Source of the DNA: Suillus spraguei
Lineage: Eukaryota > Basidiomycota > Agaricomycetes > Boletales > Suillaceae
Assembly (NCBI GenBank): GCA_016800925.1
Contig: JABCPU010000322.1
Location: 1 to 64,000, forward strand
DNA: 64,000 nt
Direction: 5' to 3'
Every line of letters begins with the position of its first letter. Position 1 is the stretch's first letter. The notes under the pieces are model-generated. The model was not told the origin of the DNA. It saw only the letters and a program-made list of their open reading frames with translations, and searched no databases. A program made the translations under genes and the position numbers. This document shows positions 21,561 to 33,201 of this stretch, piece after piece.

Positions 21561-24500
21561 TCAAAATTTGGGCGGAGTTCTTCAAGTTCTTTTCTGGGAG
21601 CCATTCGTTATCTCCCGATGAGTATCCTTTCCAGGAAACGAGATAACGTTGGCGATTGCCGATTCCTTTATGGGAAAGAATTGCTTCTATTTTGTATTCT
21701 TCTTCTTCTTCGATGATATCAGGTGGGGTTCAGGGAAGTTCGGGCCGTGTACATCTGTTTCGCTATAGGATGATAAGACAGAAGCGTGGATTGTGGGGTG
21801 AATTTTCCACTGCGGCGGGAGTTTGAGAGTGAACGTGATGGGAGATAAGACATTGATGATCGGGAAAGGTCCGTATCGTTTTGGGGCAAGTTTCCTTGAT
21901 GGGAGTTTGAGTCTAAGATTAGCAGCAGATAGCCAAACCTTATCTCCGATCTTCCATGGGTGTACTTATCTCCTTGGGATCGTTCGGCCATTGTCTGCAT
22001 TGCAATGTTATGACAGGCGATTGCTTCTTCTCTTATCTTCTGCAGAGATTGTACTCGATCTTCTGCTGCGGGTACGGATGAATCAGGGATAAGGTGGGGA
22101 ATCGCGCGTGGTTCGTATCCCATCATCAAATAAAAGGGTGATGCATTTCTTGCATCGTGTTTTCGGTGGTTGTGGACAAATTCAGTGATTGGTAAGTGTT
22201 CTACCCAATCTTCAGGGTTGTTATGGCAATAAATGCGAAGGTATGTTTCAAGTTCTTGGTTTAGTTTCTCAGTCTGACCATCAGTCTGTGGATGATAAGC
22301 CGTAGATGGAGCGATGACGTAGTCGAGAAGTTGGGCAAGTTCCTTTGAGAAGCGAGATAGGAATTGCAGTCCTCGATCCGAAATAACTTTGTCATGGAGT
22401 CCAAATCATCGGTAGACGTGTTTCAAAAATAGTTTGGCAACCCCTTCAGAAGTGATGGTTTTCAAGCAAGGGATAATAATTACCCCCTTCGTAAGGCCAT
22501 GGTCTACCATGACCATGACACTGTCAAAGCCTCCAGAGATAGGGAGGTCAGTGATAAGGTCAACAGAGAGCTGAGAGAATGGGCGAACAGCCAACGAGGG
22601 AATAGGCGTAAGCGGGGGTCTAATAGGATGTGTATCCGCTTTCATTTGCTGACAAAGGGCGCAACCCTCAATGTATTTCCGAATGTAAGAGCCCATTGCA
22701 GGCCACCAGGCTTCTCGTTTCACGAGTTCCTCAGTTTTGAATCTACCGGGATGTCCCGCGGTAGGATGATCATGATACCTTTTTAAGATATCGGGATGGT
22801 GTGCCGGAGGAATATAGGCACGGTTTTTAAAGTAGAGGACGTTCTCCTCAATCTTCCAGTCAGAGAGTGCCGATTTCATAGGTGGGAGGCACACGCCGTC
22901 AAGGGCAGCGGATGCTGTCTTAAAGACAGGGTTGTCGAGGGGGTCCGAGGACGACAATACATCCTTCAGGTCGGTGTCAATAAGACGAACGAATAGAGCG
23001 TCAGGGAGGAGTGTCTGGTCCTCATTATCGTCCTTGCCAGAGTCGTAGTCGGGTCGGCGAGATAGTGCATCAGGTACTGCTAGCTTAGTACCTGCAACGT
23101 GATGCAGTTCAATGTCATAGATAGACAAAATCAATTGCCAACATGCGTGGCGACGAGTAAGCTTCTGTGCACTTCTAAAGTACAGAAGGTTCTTGTGGTT
23201 GGTGAATACCAGGACGGGGTGAGGGTTCCCTTCGAGATAATGATGCCATTCGTTCAGTGCCCGGATCACAGCAAGGAGTTCCCGATCAAAGATCTGGTAA
23301 TTGCGTTCTGCGGGGTTTAAAGACTGTGAGAGATATGCACATGGGTGGTAGACACCATTTTCATCAGTCTGCAAGAGAACTCCGCCGGTTGCTATGAGCG
23401 AAGCGTCGGTAGCAATAGCAAATTGTCGGGACGGATCAGGGTTATGGAGTACCGGTTGGGATGTGAAGCGTCGTTTCAATTCCTCAAAGGTGTCCATACA
23501 TTCAGTTGACCATTCAAAGGCCTTATCTTTCTTTGTTAAATCGATAAGGGTCGAGCGATGTCGGAGTAGTGGGAAATGAACGTGCAGTAAAAGTTGCAAA
23601 AGCCAAGGAATGACCGAACGTCTTTTACAGATTTCAGGACTGGCCATTCGGAGATTCCCTTGGTCTTGGCGGTGTCCATAGCAACTTGTCCAGGGCGAAT
23701 TATCATTCCGAGGTATTCCACTTCTTCTGCATCGAAGGTGCATTTCTCCAGTTTCAAGAACAGGTGTTCTTTTCTTATTTTCATCAAGACTCGTCTAGTC
23801 CGTTCGCGGTGTTCTGCCATGGTTGTAGAGAAAATCAGGATATCGTCCATGTAGATAACCATCCATCCTTCATTGATTTCTTGTTGGAAGGTTGCTGGAG
23901 AATTACAAAGGCCGAAGAACATGATGTTTGGTTCGAAGAGGCCGAATTCCGTGGTAAAAGCAGCTTTCCACCTATCATCAGGATGGATGCGAATATTGTT
24001 ATAGCCGGACTGAATATCCATTTTCGTAAAGAACTGCGCATTATGAAGGCGTGCGACAAGAGAAATAGGGAGTGGGAGTGGATAAGCGTTCTTGACCGTC
24101 CAATCATTGATGTAGCGATAATCTTGACAGGGACATAGTTCTCCATTCTTCTTTCCTACAAAGAAAAAGCCACTAGCTTGAGGTGACTTCGATTCCGAGA
24201 TGAAACCTTTCGCAATGTTTTCATCAATAAACATTTTGATGGCAGCGCATTCTTTTTCTGATAACGGGTAAACCTTAGACGTGCGAGGAATAAAACCGGG
24301 TTTAGTATCAATCCGATGATCGATACTAGGGCATTCGGGGGGTAATTTGTTCAATCCATCTTTAGCAAAGACGTCTGCAAAGTCGTGCAAGTAATCCGGG
24401 ACCAATTCGTTGAAGGATTTCTTTTTCTTTTCCTTCTCATCCGTGGCGAATTCCTGAGCTTTGTTACTATATTTCGGAGGGGAAGGGGAATTGTGGAGTA

Positions 24501-25610
24501 GGGGGAGGATTGTTCGAGTTGAGAAGTTCCATCACGTGTCAAGGGTGTATCCATGGATACTTCTTCTATAATCCTCATGCTGACTCCATCGGTATCGTAT
24601 TCCACAAGAAATTCTCCATCTCCTAATTCATATGATGAAATTTCTCGCACTTCCGGTGCGTGCCAGACATCGTGCAGGGTGTTAAATTGGTCATCATCCT
24701 CTGTTGGGATCAACAAGGGCACGGGTTCTTCTTTGTCGGAAGTTTCTTCAATCGAAGCTGAAAGAGTTTTCGGAGGAACATAGAACTTGGATAGTTTCGG
24801 TACATTGGTGTCTCGTCCTGGGATTTCTTCTTCTGCTTTTCTCTTTCCCTGCTTCTGTTCTTCTATTGGCCGTTGTTCGATAGATTCTTGCCCGACCCAA
24901 TGCTCGGGTTCGGATTCATTCTTGCGTTTTTCTGCGCGGGGAATCAGCGATACTGATCTTGGCAGTTGAACACGTGGAGTGGGGTCTATAGTACGTGGCA
25001 TCCGTACTTCTGGTTCTGGGTCTTTAGGGTCAACGATAGGAGAAACGATGAAGGGTTTCGGGAGATGGGAATGTTGCCATCTAGTGTGATGATTGAAAAG
25101 TCGAGGCAACCCGTTCTCCTTCCGATCCATATCTAGATCAATTTCGATCTCATCTGACTTCTCCGTCCGCGGAAGGATAAGTGTTTCAGCGGCCCAATCT
25201 ATCATTGGGTTCATTGCTCGTAACCATGGAATCCCAAGAAGGATTTGATCTCTTCTTCCTAGTTTGGTGATGTTGAATTTTCCATACATGGTTCGTTCGT
25301 CAATCTTGACCACTAGGAGACAGTAATGTGTGATTGGTCCTCCTTTGATAAGAGTTCCATCCGCTGTAGTAACTTGAAACGGTGTCTTGAGTTTTCGTCG
25401 TGTGATTTGGTGGAGTTTCACAAACTCTTCCTAGATGAATGTTCCTGCTGCTCCTGAATCGATAACAGCGGTGGTGTCGACGGATTTCAAGCGAGTACGC
25501 GAGTGAAGGGTGATAGGGACACGAAGTTCTTTTCTTTCACCTACAGCGCGTACAAGTCTTAGTAATACATTGGGAGAAACATACGTCGAATCTTTGTTTC
25601 TCCACATCAA
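21532..25610 (-). pseudogene. pol: Pol polyprotein of the Gypsy element, broken
   Basis: Domains in order on the minus strand: retropepsin with DSGAAGTFI (about 25450), interrupted at 25431-25433 by TAG; a long acidic linker; reverse transcriptase with TKMDIQSGYNNIRI and IYMDDILIFS (24400-23540); RNase H with ATDASLIATGG and FDRELLAV; integrase with an HHCC finger ending CALCQQ, first Asp in LSVDLITD, second in VISDRG, Glu in TDGQTEKLNQE; then a chromodomain with RYLVSWKGYSSGDNEWLPE, ending at 21532. Lesions seen: the protease TAG; frame changes near 24480, 23547 and 22040; a TGA at 22406-22408 after HVYR; and about ten residues missing between SPATFQ and INEGW before the YMDD box. Confidence 0.9.
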
Positions 25611-26443
25611 AAATCCTGAACAATCCGTCTTACTGTTTCTTCATCTCCTTCTTCTGCTGCGACTTCGGTTTGTCGAAGCGGGGTTTTCTTCTTTCTGTCA
25701 GGACAATTATGGATACGGTGTCCTGTCTTCTTGCACCTGAAGCATTGTCCTTTCTTCATGCATTCGGATCTCTCCATATCGGAGATTCGATCTACGATCA
25801 TTGCGTTGGAATCACGGTTCGGAATATACCGTGCATTCCCGTAGTTCTTCTTCTTCTGTTGTGGAACATGACATGTCCTCATGGCTTGGAGCCAATGATG
25901 GGCGTTGTCAATAGCAATGCATTGCAGCACAACTTCTCTGAATATTTCGGAAACATCTCCTGTTAAGAAAAGCTTTGTAAGGATACCCCAATTAAGACCA
26001 TCTTGGAAGAACTGGATCTTTGTTGCATTGTCGGTGATTTGAGCCTTGGCTGCAAGTGCCTCAAAGTCAGCGACATAGGTGTGGAGATCTCCAGTTCCTT
26101 GTTTGAGATCTCTGAGTCTTGTGAGCGCGGTTCCTTTAGTATCCACTGGTTCGAATGCTTCTTTGAAGCTCTTCATAAAATCCACCATCGTCCCATAACC
26201 AACTTTTTGTCCGGAAGTGTCGGTAGATTGGGCGTGTTCAAGGAATTGTTCCTTCCAAGATTTGGCATTCTTTTCGGTCATAAAGGATGTTATGTAGATG
26301 ATTTTCTGTTTGTCGGTGGTGTAAAGCTTTTCATTGATGTCAAAGTGCAGATTGCACGACTGGATAAACTCGCGAGAGTTATCACGATCTCCATCAAAAC
26401 CAATCGGTTGACCGATCTTGTATTCGAATTCTTTGGTCGACAT
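25607..26443 (-). CDS. gag: Gag polyprotein of the Gypsy element
   Basis: An intact 278-residue frame starts MSTKEFEYKIGQ. The central part (roughly residues 60-180) has the Ty3-type capsid pattern, with FMTEKNAKSW and LRDLKQGTGDLHTYVADFE. Near the C-terminus is a single CCHC zinc knuckle, CFRCKKTGHRIHNC, followed by a basic KKK stretch. The protein would form the virus-like particle and bind element RNA. It ends at a TGA in the context GAT TTT TGA, and the protease frame lies one base back. Confidence 0.9.
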   Translation of the reverse strand: MSTKEFEYKIGQPIGFDGDRDNSREFIQSCNLHFDINEKLYTTDKQKIIYITSFMTEKNAKSWKEQFLEHAQSTDTSGQKVGYGTMVDFMKSFKEAFEPVDTKGTALTRLRDLKQGTGDLHTYVADFEALAAKAQITDNATKIQFFQDGLNWGILTKLFLTGDVSEIFREVVLQCIAIDNAHHWLQAMRTCHVPQQKKKNYGNARYIPNRDSNAMIVDRISDMERSECMKKGQCFRCKKTGHRIHNCPDRKKKTPLRQTEVAAEEGDEETVRRIVQDF

Positions 26444-26643
26444 GGTTGATGATTCTTCTGATGAGTTATACTTTCTCGGTGCCTACACGCACTGTCTTGC
26501 TGTCCATCAGGGTTTTTCTTCTGTCAGAGGGCTTCTCTTGACAATCTGCTCAGCGTACGCATATGCTAGTTTGCTGATCTAGGCGATCAGGGTTCAGGGT
26601 CGAAGACTGGATAGTCGACAATCAAAAATGGACTTTAATCTTT

Positions 26644-27116
26644 TGTTACGAACTGGGGTGGCGTCACCAGCGACAGTGAAAAGACACAGGCAGTCTGCTG
26701 GGAGTTCTTACAATGTCCAGAAGAGGACAAGGTGAAAGTACAAGGAACGCATTCCGAGTACGATCAAGGATTCAGCCTTAAGGACAAGTCCGAAAGGTAT
26801 CCGCGAGAATAGAGACTAAGACTAAGGAGTGCTTAGACTTAGAGACGATTCAAGACGACTTAGGTTGGAGACCTAAGCGAAGGAGATTCCAGGTAAAACC
26901 CAGTAAGATTAAAGTAAAGTATTTACTACAAGTACAACGTGCTTAAATAGACCAATATGTGCGCACGGACCAAGAGAGACGTGAGAATGTAAGTGCGTAT
27001 CCAAAGAAGGAAGGCAACTATAGTACAGATGCATTGGGCATATGAGTCAGAGTCATGTTACGTAATATACAAGGTAAATGAAGTAGAAATGAATAGGGGC
27101 ACGTACAATTGTAACA
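26644..27116 (-). repeat. 5' LTR of the Gypsy element (family A)
   Basis: 473 bp, same termini as the other LTR. The internal boundary at 26643 is followed on the minus strand by AAAAGATTAAAGTCCATTT. No obvious tRNA-derived primer-binding site (beginning TGG) directly abuts the LTR, so the priming mode is unresolved; a self-priming chromovirus is possible. Confidence 0.93.
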
Positions 27117-27753
27117 ATCACAACAATCTACATAAATCTGCTACCCAATTTCACATATATTTCCCTCATAATCTTGTCCTATGCCGCTGTCTTCCTATAC
27201 TGTTGCTATCATGCACTGCGAGTCTAATCGATGAAGTTATGATTAGTAAGCATTTTCTACTGTTGGAGTGCAAAATTAAAGTTATCATGTAGTATGTCCT
27301 CAACCTTCTGATGAAGGTAGTTCGCCCTAGACTCATAACCAGTCTGGACTAACAACGTCCACTAAAGTCTCTCAGTGATATAGGCAAGTGGAGTCCCTCA
27401 GCTTCATGCTTGGGGGACTCAAAAATTTTATTGTGAACTGAGAGACTTAAAAACATGACATGGCAGTATGAAACAAAATAGACGCGAGACTCGATGAGAT
27501 ATGCTCAAGAATGAGCAACAAAATTCACAGACAAGAAAGACCAGACAGAGGCACGATTCGAAATGCTATAAGGCCTATTTTTTTTTATTTTTATTTTTAT
27601 TTTTGTGTATTTTTGTAGTCGTGGTGTGAAGAGCTGTGATTGATAAGTTGTGAAGTGAGTTCAATTCAGGCACCAAGTGCGTCGAGTGCAAATTGAATCA
27701 AGAGTCGAGTACAAGTTTGAGACCCGAGTAGGAATCAGCAAGCCATATAGGAG

Positions 27754-28753
27754 TTAATGTGAATCCTCTCTCATTGAACCATGCAGTAAAGCGTTGAGTA
27801 AGAAAGGATGTTGCCATATGTATTTTCTGAATTCATCAGAGGACCATCGTCCAGCTGCTTGAATTAGATCCAGAGTCATACCTGCAATTGCCAGAGCAGT
27901 TGCTCCTCCAGCTCACATGGAATGACCGGACATCCCTGTGCCACAGTATTGCCGCAAACATTGCAGGAACCAACTTCTGGTTGGTATGACACCCGCACTA
28001 GTCAACCAAAGTGCAGGTCTGCTGGGAAAAATTGTATCACAATAATGCAAGTACCTGTGAAATAATGACCATGTATCTAGACCAATAACTGATGTAGACT
28101 GAATGAGGATAGCAGCGCCAGTCCCCAAGGAATCATTTTTTCTGGTAAGGCAGCATGTATGAAATAGTGTTGGTGGAGATAGTAAGTGTATGTCGCAAAG
28201 GCACCTTCCTATATGTTTGATGTTTGATAGTATCAGGCCATGTAAGTTCCCCCAATCTTTGTAGAGTTGCAAAACCCATAAACAATAGGGCAAGAAAGAG
28301 GCTGTTGTCATATTGAGGTGATGTTCCGAAAATTAAACACACACATTGCAAATAATCTGTGCACAAAGGTAACTTCCGTTGTATTGGTTTTGACATACAG
28401 CATTTACATCCTCGAAGAGTTTGTGCCACTATTGATGACCGTCGTGTTGTCCGAACCTGTGGGTAGGTATCTTCCAAACAACTAGCAATCCCTGATAGAT
28501 AAGAATCGACAGAGCGAGGTTCAATGTGGTGAGATAACCACACAATATAGAATGAAAGTGTATCCGCCGTTGGATTGATGGCAAAATGATGCAGACGGCA
28601 AAAAGTTATATAAGAATTGAGATGGGAGTTGTAGACTGATGCTGTGGTAGAATCAATGGCAAAACTGAGTGCAATGGAGCGTTCATGTGAGAGATGCTCA
28701 CATGTCCAGGCTTCCCTTAAAGGTTGCCTGGATGATGAAGACACCTGCATCAT
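27754..28753 (-). pseudogene. Tyrosine recombinase of the DIRS-like element
   Basis: The N-terminal SAM-like part (ATASVYNSHLNSYITFC-like stretch, HIEPRSVDSYLSGIASCLED) precedes the catalytic domain. The first catalytic Arg is in LQRLGELTWPD. The second box reads SGHSM, then TGA (27913-27915), then AGGATALAIAG, so the H is kept but the Arg of H-x-x-R is a stop. The catalytic Tyr is in WSSDEFRKYIWQHP. The frame ends at TAA 27754. A frame change near 28140-28300 is also needed. The enzyme would insert the circular cDNA by site-specific recombination. Confidence 0.85.
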
Positions 28754-30311
28754 TTTTTGGCTGCCCCCAGCACATCTTAAGGGGGTTCAAAATCAAAAAG
28801 CTTGCAAATGGCACCAGTTCCAAAACGCATTCGTTTTGAAAATGGGATAGAGCATCTGTGATCACGTTTTCACAGCAACTAATGTGTTCTACTCGCAAGT
28901 CGACCTCGTACTCAAGCAGCACATTAACTGCTGAGATCAATAGAGAATTATATGGAGGATGTCCACATAATGAATTGAACATCGATACTGTGTTAGTATT
29001 ATTGGTGTATATGAGCATCTTTGAAGGTGGTTCCAATATGTTTGGGATGGCATGTATAGCAGAACAGACCGCTAGAGCTTCAGTAAAGAAAATCATGTCT
29101 TTGGGTGCGTTGTGTGGTAAATCTGATTGTCCAGCAAAATTATCATGTGGAAACCAAAGTCCCATTCCTACACTAGAGGCATCGGTGTAAGCAACCACCA
29201 CATCATTGAACGTTGGGTCAAAATCCAATGATTTGTAAAACATCAGTCCTGGGAGTTGTATCATATGATCTGCCATCCAGGCAAGCTCATCAATGATAGA
29301 GTTGTTGACATGTAGGCATGCAAGTGGCTGAGTTTTACTGCGAATTTTCTCATATAGAGCCAATAGACCTGGTTTGAGTAAAGGGAAAATATTAAAGCTC
29401 CATTCACACCAGCCAGCCAGTTGTTGATATTCGTGTAATGTCCACTGATAATTTCTTTTGGCAAAGTTACGTAGATAAATGATCAATTCCTCCTTTTTGT
29501 GCGTCAGTAGAGTGGCCGACATAGCATTAGAATCAACATCAAAACCAATAATGGTCAGAGTTGATCTGAATAGCTGCTTAGGACGATCATGAGGGAGTCC
29601 TATTTTATCCCAGAGCATCAATAAGCGTGTTTGTTTCTCAGGATACTCGGTTTGATATGGAGGATAATACATCATGCGTCCTGCTAACTTGAATGAGAAA
29701 GAGTCGTCCATGTAGAGTTTAAGTGCATCAATCAGCATGCAATGAATGGCGATCCAGGCTACCAATGACATAAAAGAGATCCAAACTTTGGGAGACCCAC
29801 GTCCCCCATAATTGTTACAGCAGTCAATGTAATGTTGTCCTTGAACTGTCAGCACTTGCTTGGCTTGCCACAGTGGGTGCATAGGTAACCTCCTGAAGGC
29901 TTGAGAAACATCTGATTTAAATATAACCAATTGGACGTTGGGATGCTTTTCCCAAAATTCTAGCAGAGAAGCACAAAGTGTATGCAAACCATCGAGTTTA
30001 GTGCCTTTAATAGAATCTGAATCAATCATAGAGTTCAAGGGAAAATCTCCAGCAGTATGATCCACTACAAGTCATAGTTTGTCTGAGTTAGGTTTTGGGA
30101 CGGTATGCATTAGTACACTATACATCCCTGGCAGTAAATCTGGACCAAATGATTCTGATACTTGGTTCAGTCAAATTTCTTCCTGCAGTTGTTCTCTGAT
30201 GAAATTCTCTTGATCTATTGATTTTGCACAGGTATGCATAGAGTTGTCATTAATAGAAGGATATGATTCGTCTGGTGCATCAGCCCACGGCCAAAATTCT
30301 TCACCTAAAGC
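28698..30311 (-). pseudogene. Reverse transcriptase-RNase H of the DIRS-like element
   Basis: The same frame as the upstream region runs to 28698. Motifs in order: EEFWPWAD, MHTVPKPNSDKL, VDHTAGDFPLNSMI, the first catalytic Asp in FKSDVSQAFRRLPMHP, the box LYMDDSFSF, and RNase H with AYTDASSVGMGLWF and FTEALAVCSAI and a later ENVITDALSHF. TGA codons at 30171-30173 (after QEEI) and 30072-30074 (after SDKL) sit where the family has arginine. The end overlaps the recombinase start by about 55 bases. Confidence 0.85.
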
Positions 30312-31908
30312 TCAACACACTGATAGAACAAAAGATTGATTGGGATGATCTGTGAGGAGATTCTGAAATTGGTTGACATTGATTGGGGTCACGATTTTAA
30401 ATAGATGCGAGCGTTGGGGTACAGTTTTGGCTGCATCACTGACTGCTAAGGATATAGGTGGCTCCGGCACAGGTTCTGCATACTCTGCAGACCATGCTGT
30501 TGGGCTGAATGAACTATTGGTAGGTGACCAAATGAGGCCATGGCAAAAGCATGGGCATTTGAGGAATTTCTCAGGTGGGTTTAATTTTCCCCTCCTCAGA
30601 ATGCTTTGTTTTGATGTGTCGACAGGCACAGTAGCGTCCTTCTTGTTCAAAGTTGCAAATGTGCACGTACCAGCATGTGGCTGCACTACAAGTACATTCT
30701 CCATTGTTCCACTTCCGGCAGGGCTCTCATTTGGTGTTAACTTCACGACCTCCTCCCCAGGATTTACTTGTTTCCCCAGATTCATTCTGTAATCTTCCTC
30801 TGGCAGAGAAGTGTGAACTGTATATGTCTCTGAAGTGTTTGAAGTCCAATAACTTGTATCTGCGAGTACTCCCAACTCTGAATCTGACAGACTTGTCATA
30901 CCAGATGACTCACTCATGGCAACTTTTGAGCTGTTGGTCAAACTGTTCATTGATGTGCTTGGAGTAGGAGTTAGGTTCAGCCTGTTGAAAAGGGAAAGCA
31001 AACACGAGGGCTTGCAAAGCTCTATTCCAGGCTGCATTCCAGTGACTTTGCTTGGTGATTTTCTTTGTTGAAGTTTCCGAGACTCCGTAAGTGAATTCAA
31101 TGTCTCCAATGGATTCCGTATGCTTATCAATGGGTCATGACGTAGTGATGATGGTATGGATTGCGTCAAGGTTGAGGCTTTGCCCGGCAACAATATTTGC
31201 CCATCCTGACTCATGGAACTCTGGACTTCGCTCATGGTACATGAGTGCGAGCTTGGCCTGTTTTTGATCCTGCGCCCAGTTCTATAGGATACGGATGGTG
31301 TGTTTAAGATTCGCGGATAGGGGCTTGGATGGTTCTTCTCTAACCGACGGTCTGAGTTCAAATTTTCTCTGCAGCAGGTTCTTCTTCAATCCTTGAGGTG
31401 TCTGCCACTGATTCACCTGTATGTTGTATTCCTGATGTTCCTGCTGATTGCTGACTGGCTTGATTCTGTTCTGATTCCCATTCGTTGAGCATCTATACGT
31501 AGATACCCGCGATGATAGAGGGATCTTCTCCTGAACCAAGGGGCAAGCATTCTCTAATGATTCCACAGATAACATAGGAGGCATCAAACTTTGTTCCTTT
31601 TGCAGCTCTGAAATCTTTGATGACATCAAGTCATCTCTTTGCCATGTCTTGTTGGGGTAGATGCGATGTATTAGACTCTGCTTCAATTGAAGACCCTCGC
31701 ATTGCAGGTCCTCTAAGTGATGTCTGTGTTTGTGACATGTTACTGGCATTTGCACTTGAGTGATCAAGTTCTGACATATGATTGGAAGTATGACTGAATT
31801 TAAAAATTCAATAGAGATGAAATTCTGTGCTGAATATGTGCACGAGCAAACAGTGCTTAGAAGACAAGTGTGCGAAGTGCAGAAAGAACTGTCATGCCAG
31901 TTAGACAC
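30312..31908 (-). pseudogene. Gag-like and N-terminal region of the DIRS-like element
   Basis: Two overlapping frames (31908-31282 and 31361-30312) code low-complexity, S/P/Q-rich protein without a recognisable capsid fold. Toward the end, HLFKIVTPINVNQFQNLL and LLTDHPNQSFVLSVC match the conserved segment that precedes reverse transcriptase in basidiomycete DIRS-like elements, as I recall them. The second frame stays open into the reverse transcriptase except for a TGA at 30312-30314 where arginine is expected after SVC. A one-frame change near 31300 separates the two parts. Confidence 0.6.
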
Positions 31909-32107
31909 TTTATCTAGATTTGTAAGAGGGGCCTCTAAAATGATGCAGAGTCACAAGGTAGATTCAACTAGCATCGTGAATTGATTCAACTTGGTTAAAT
32001 AAATTTAACCCCGATTTAAGATGTCAAGTGCTTGACATAATCAGACTGGTCGATCTCGGAGAAATTTGGCAGGAGAATCGAGGAGTTTGAAATTTCACAC
32101 ATGCTGG

Positions 32108-33059
32108 TGTAACGAACATATTGGCACTGGGCTTAAAACCCCATATTTTGACACTCGTCTCACGTCTACAGGAGTCACCACTTGTCCATGGCCGTCTTAC
32201 CCCTTTAGCAGTACCAGCGGCATCCCACGCTCACCGCACACCGTACCAACTGCCACACCTCGTTCCACGAACCGATGTCCTTCCATGTCATTGCCGCGTC
32301 CGCATAGCTCCATTTGGTGCATAGTTTTTTTTCTGTTCGTTATCACTGATTCCACAGCAAGCCTTATTACATGTTGCCTCGTGCCACAGCGCCTTGCACT
32401 ATGTTTACTTACAGCAGTTACAACACCCCAGCGCTACTGATCTCGCCTAGAGTATTCTGAGTACATACAAATTAGGATATAAGCACCACGTACCCCATAT
32501 GATACAGTACCTGATTTTACACCATTGCATGTACTATAGGTCAGGATTACTGTCTAGCTCTGGATCTACCCAGTAGTGAACATAGTCTTTAAAGTTTCCT
32601 TATTGCTGGTTAATACATCATGCTCGTTCTCTGTTACCACTGGACTTTTGATTGTGACTTTGACTGAACTTCTCATGCTCCACTACTTTACTGCTGAAAG
32701 TACCGTGGACTTCTTTACTGTTTCATTGCACTGCTCGCAACCTTACCACTACCACAGAGACCACCGCTTGACACCACTCACTCAACGCAACTGTTACTGA
32801 CTTGATCTCGATGACGGTAGCACCACTATGCACGACGCTAGTTCCGGCGGTATCATCGCTGACCATGGCAACTTACCGCTGACCACGACACTTGTTTCGC
32901 ACATAAGTTAGGCTCGAACTTGACCATACTAATAGGCATCCCCCTTTAGGGTTGAACACTCTTGTTCTTACAAGTGAAGCAGACTAGATGGAGTGCAAGA
33001 CTAACATACTAGTTTAGGCAGTGGTTTATCTACAGCCCAAGCTAGGTTGAATCTTTACA
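32108..33059 (-). mobile_element. Family-B solo LTR
   Basis: 952 bp, TGTAACGAAC...ATCTTTACA on the plus strand. Flanks are CTGG (32104-32107) and CCGG (33060-33063). It is closely similar to 12528-13490. It lies between the DIRS-like element and the TA-flanked transposon. Confidence 0.85.
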
Positions 33060-33201
33060 CCGGTGATGCTGGTTTAGATATTTGTTGTATCAGTACAGCC
33101 GTGGCATTGACCACAAGTCCCTCATTTGCACCACTTCAGCAAAGTATTGTATGCCTCTCAGACATGATAGTCCATCGAGCAACAGTACTTAACATCTAAT
33201 A

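Larger units (their letters stand above)
19506..27116 (-). mobile_element. Complete Ty3/Gypsy chromodomain retrotransposon
   Basis: A 7,611-bp element is bounded by two 473-bp LTRs (family A), with a perfect 5-bp target duplication ATCAC at 19501-19505 and 27117-27121. On the minus strand the order is 5' LTR, gag, protease, reverse transcriptase, RNase H, integrase, chromodomain, an extra zinc-knuckle ORF, polypurine tract, 3' LTR. Integrase following reverse transcriptase plus a terminal chromodomain define a chromovirus of the Ty3/Gypsy superfamily. Several frameshifts and stops make this copy non-autonomous as read, although its LTRs differ at only two sites. Solo LTRs of the same family are at 43481-43955 and 44900-45375. 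Confidence 0.95.
27754..31908 (-). mobile_element. DIRS-like tyrosine-recombinase retrotransposon
   Basis: On the minus strand: a gag-like region, a reverse transcriptase and RNase H polyprotein, then a tyrosine recombinase instead of a DDE integrase. That combination defines the DIRS order of retrotransposons. No family A, B or C LTR flanks the unit. I could not settle the split or inverted terminal repeats; candidate inverted arms AAGTCTCTCAGT and ACTGAGAGACTT lie near 27354 and 27440. Boundaries given are those of the coding region. Multiple in-frame TGA codons make the copy dead. Confidence 0.8.
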
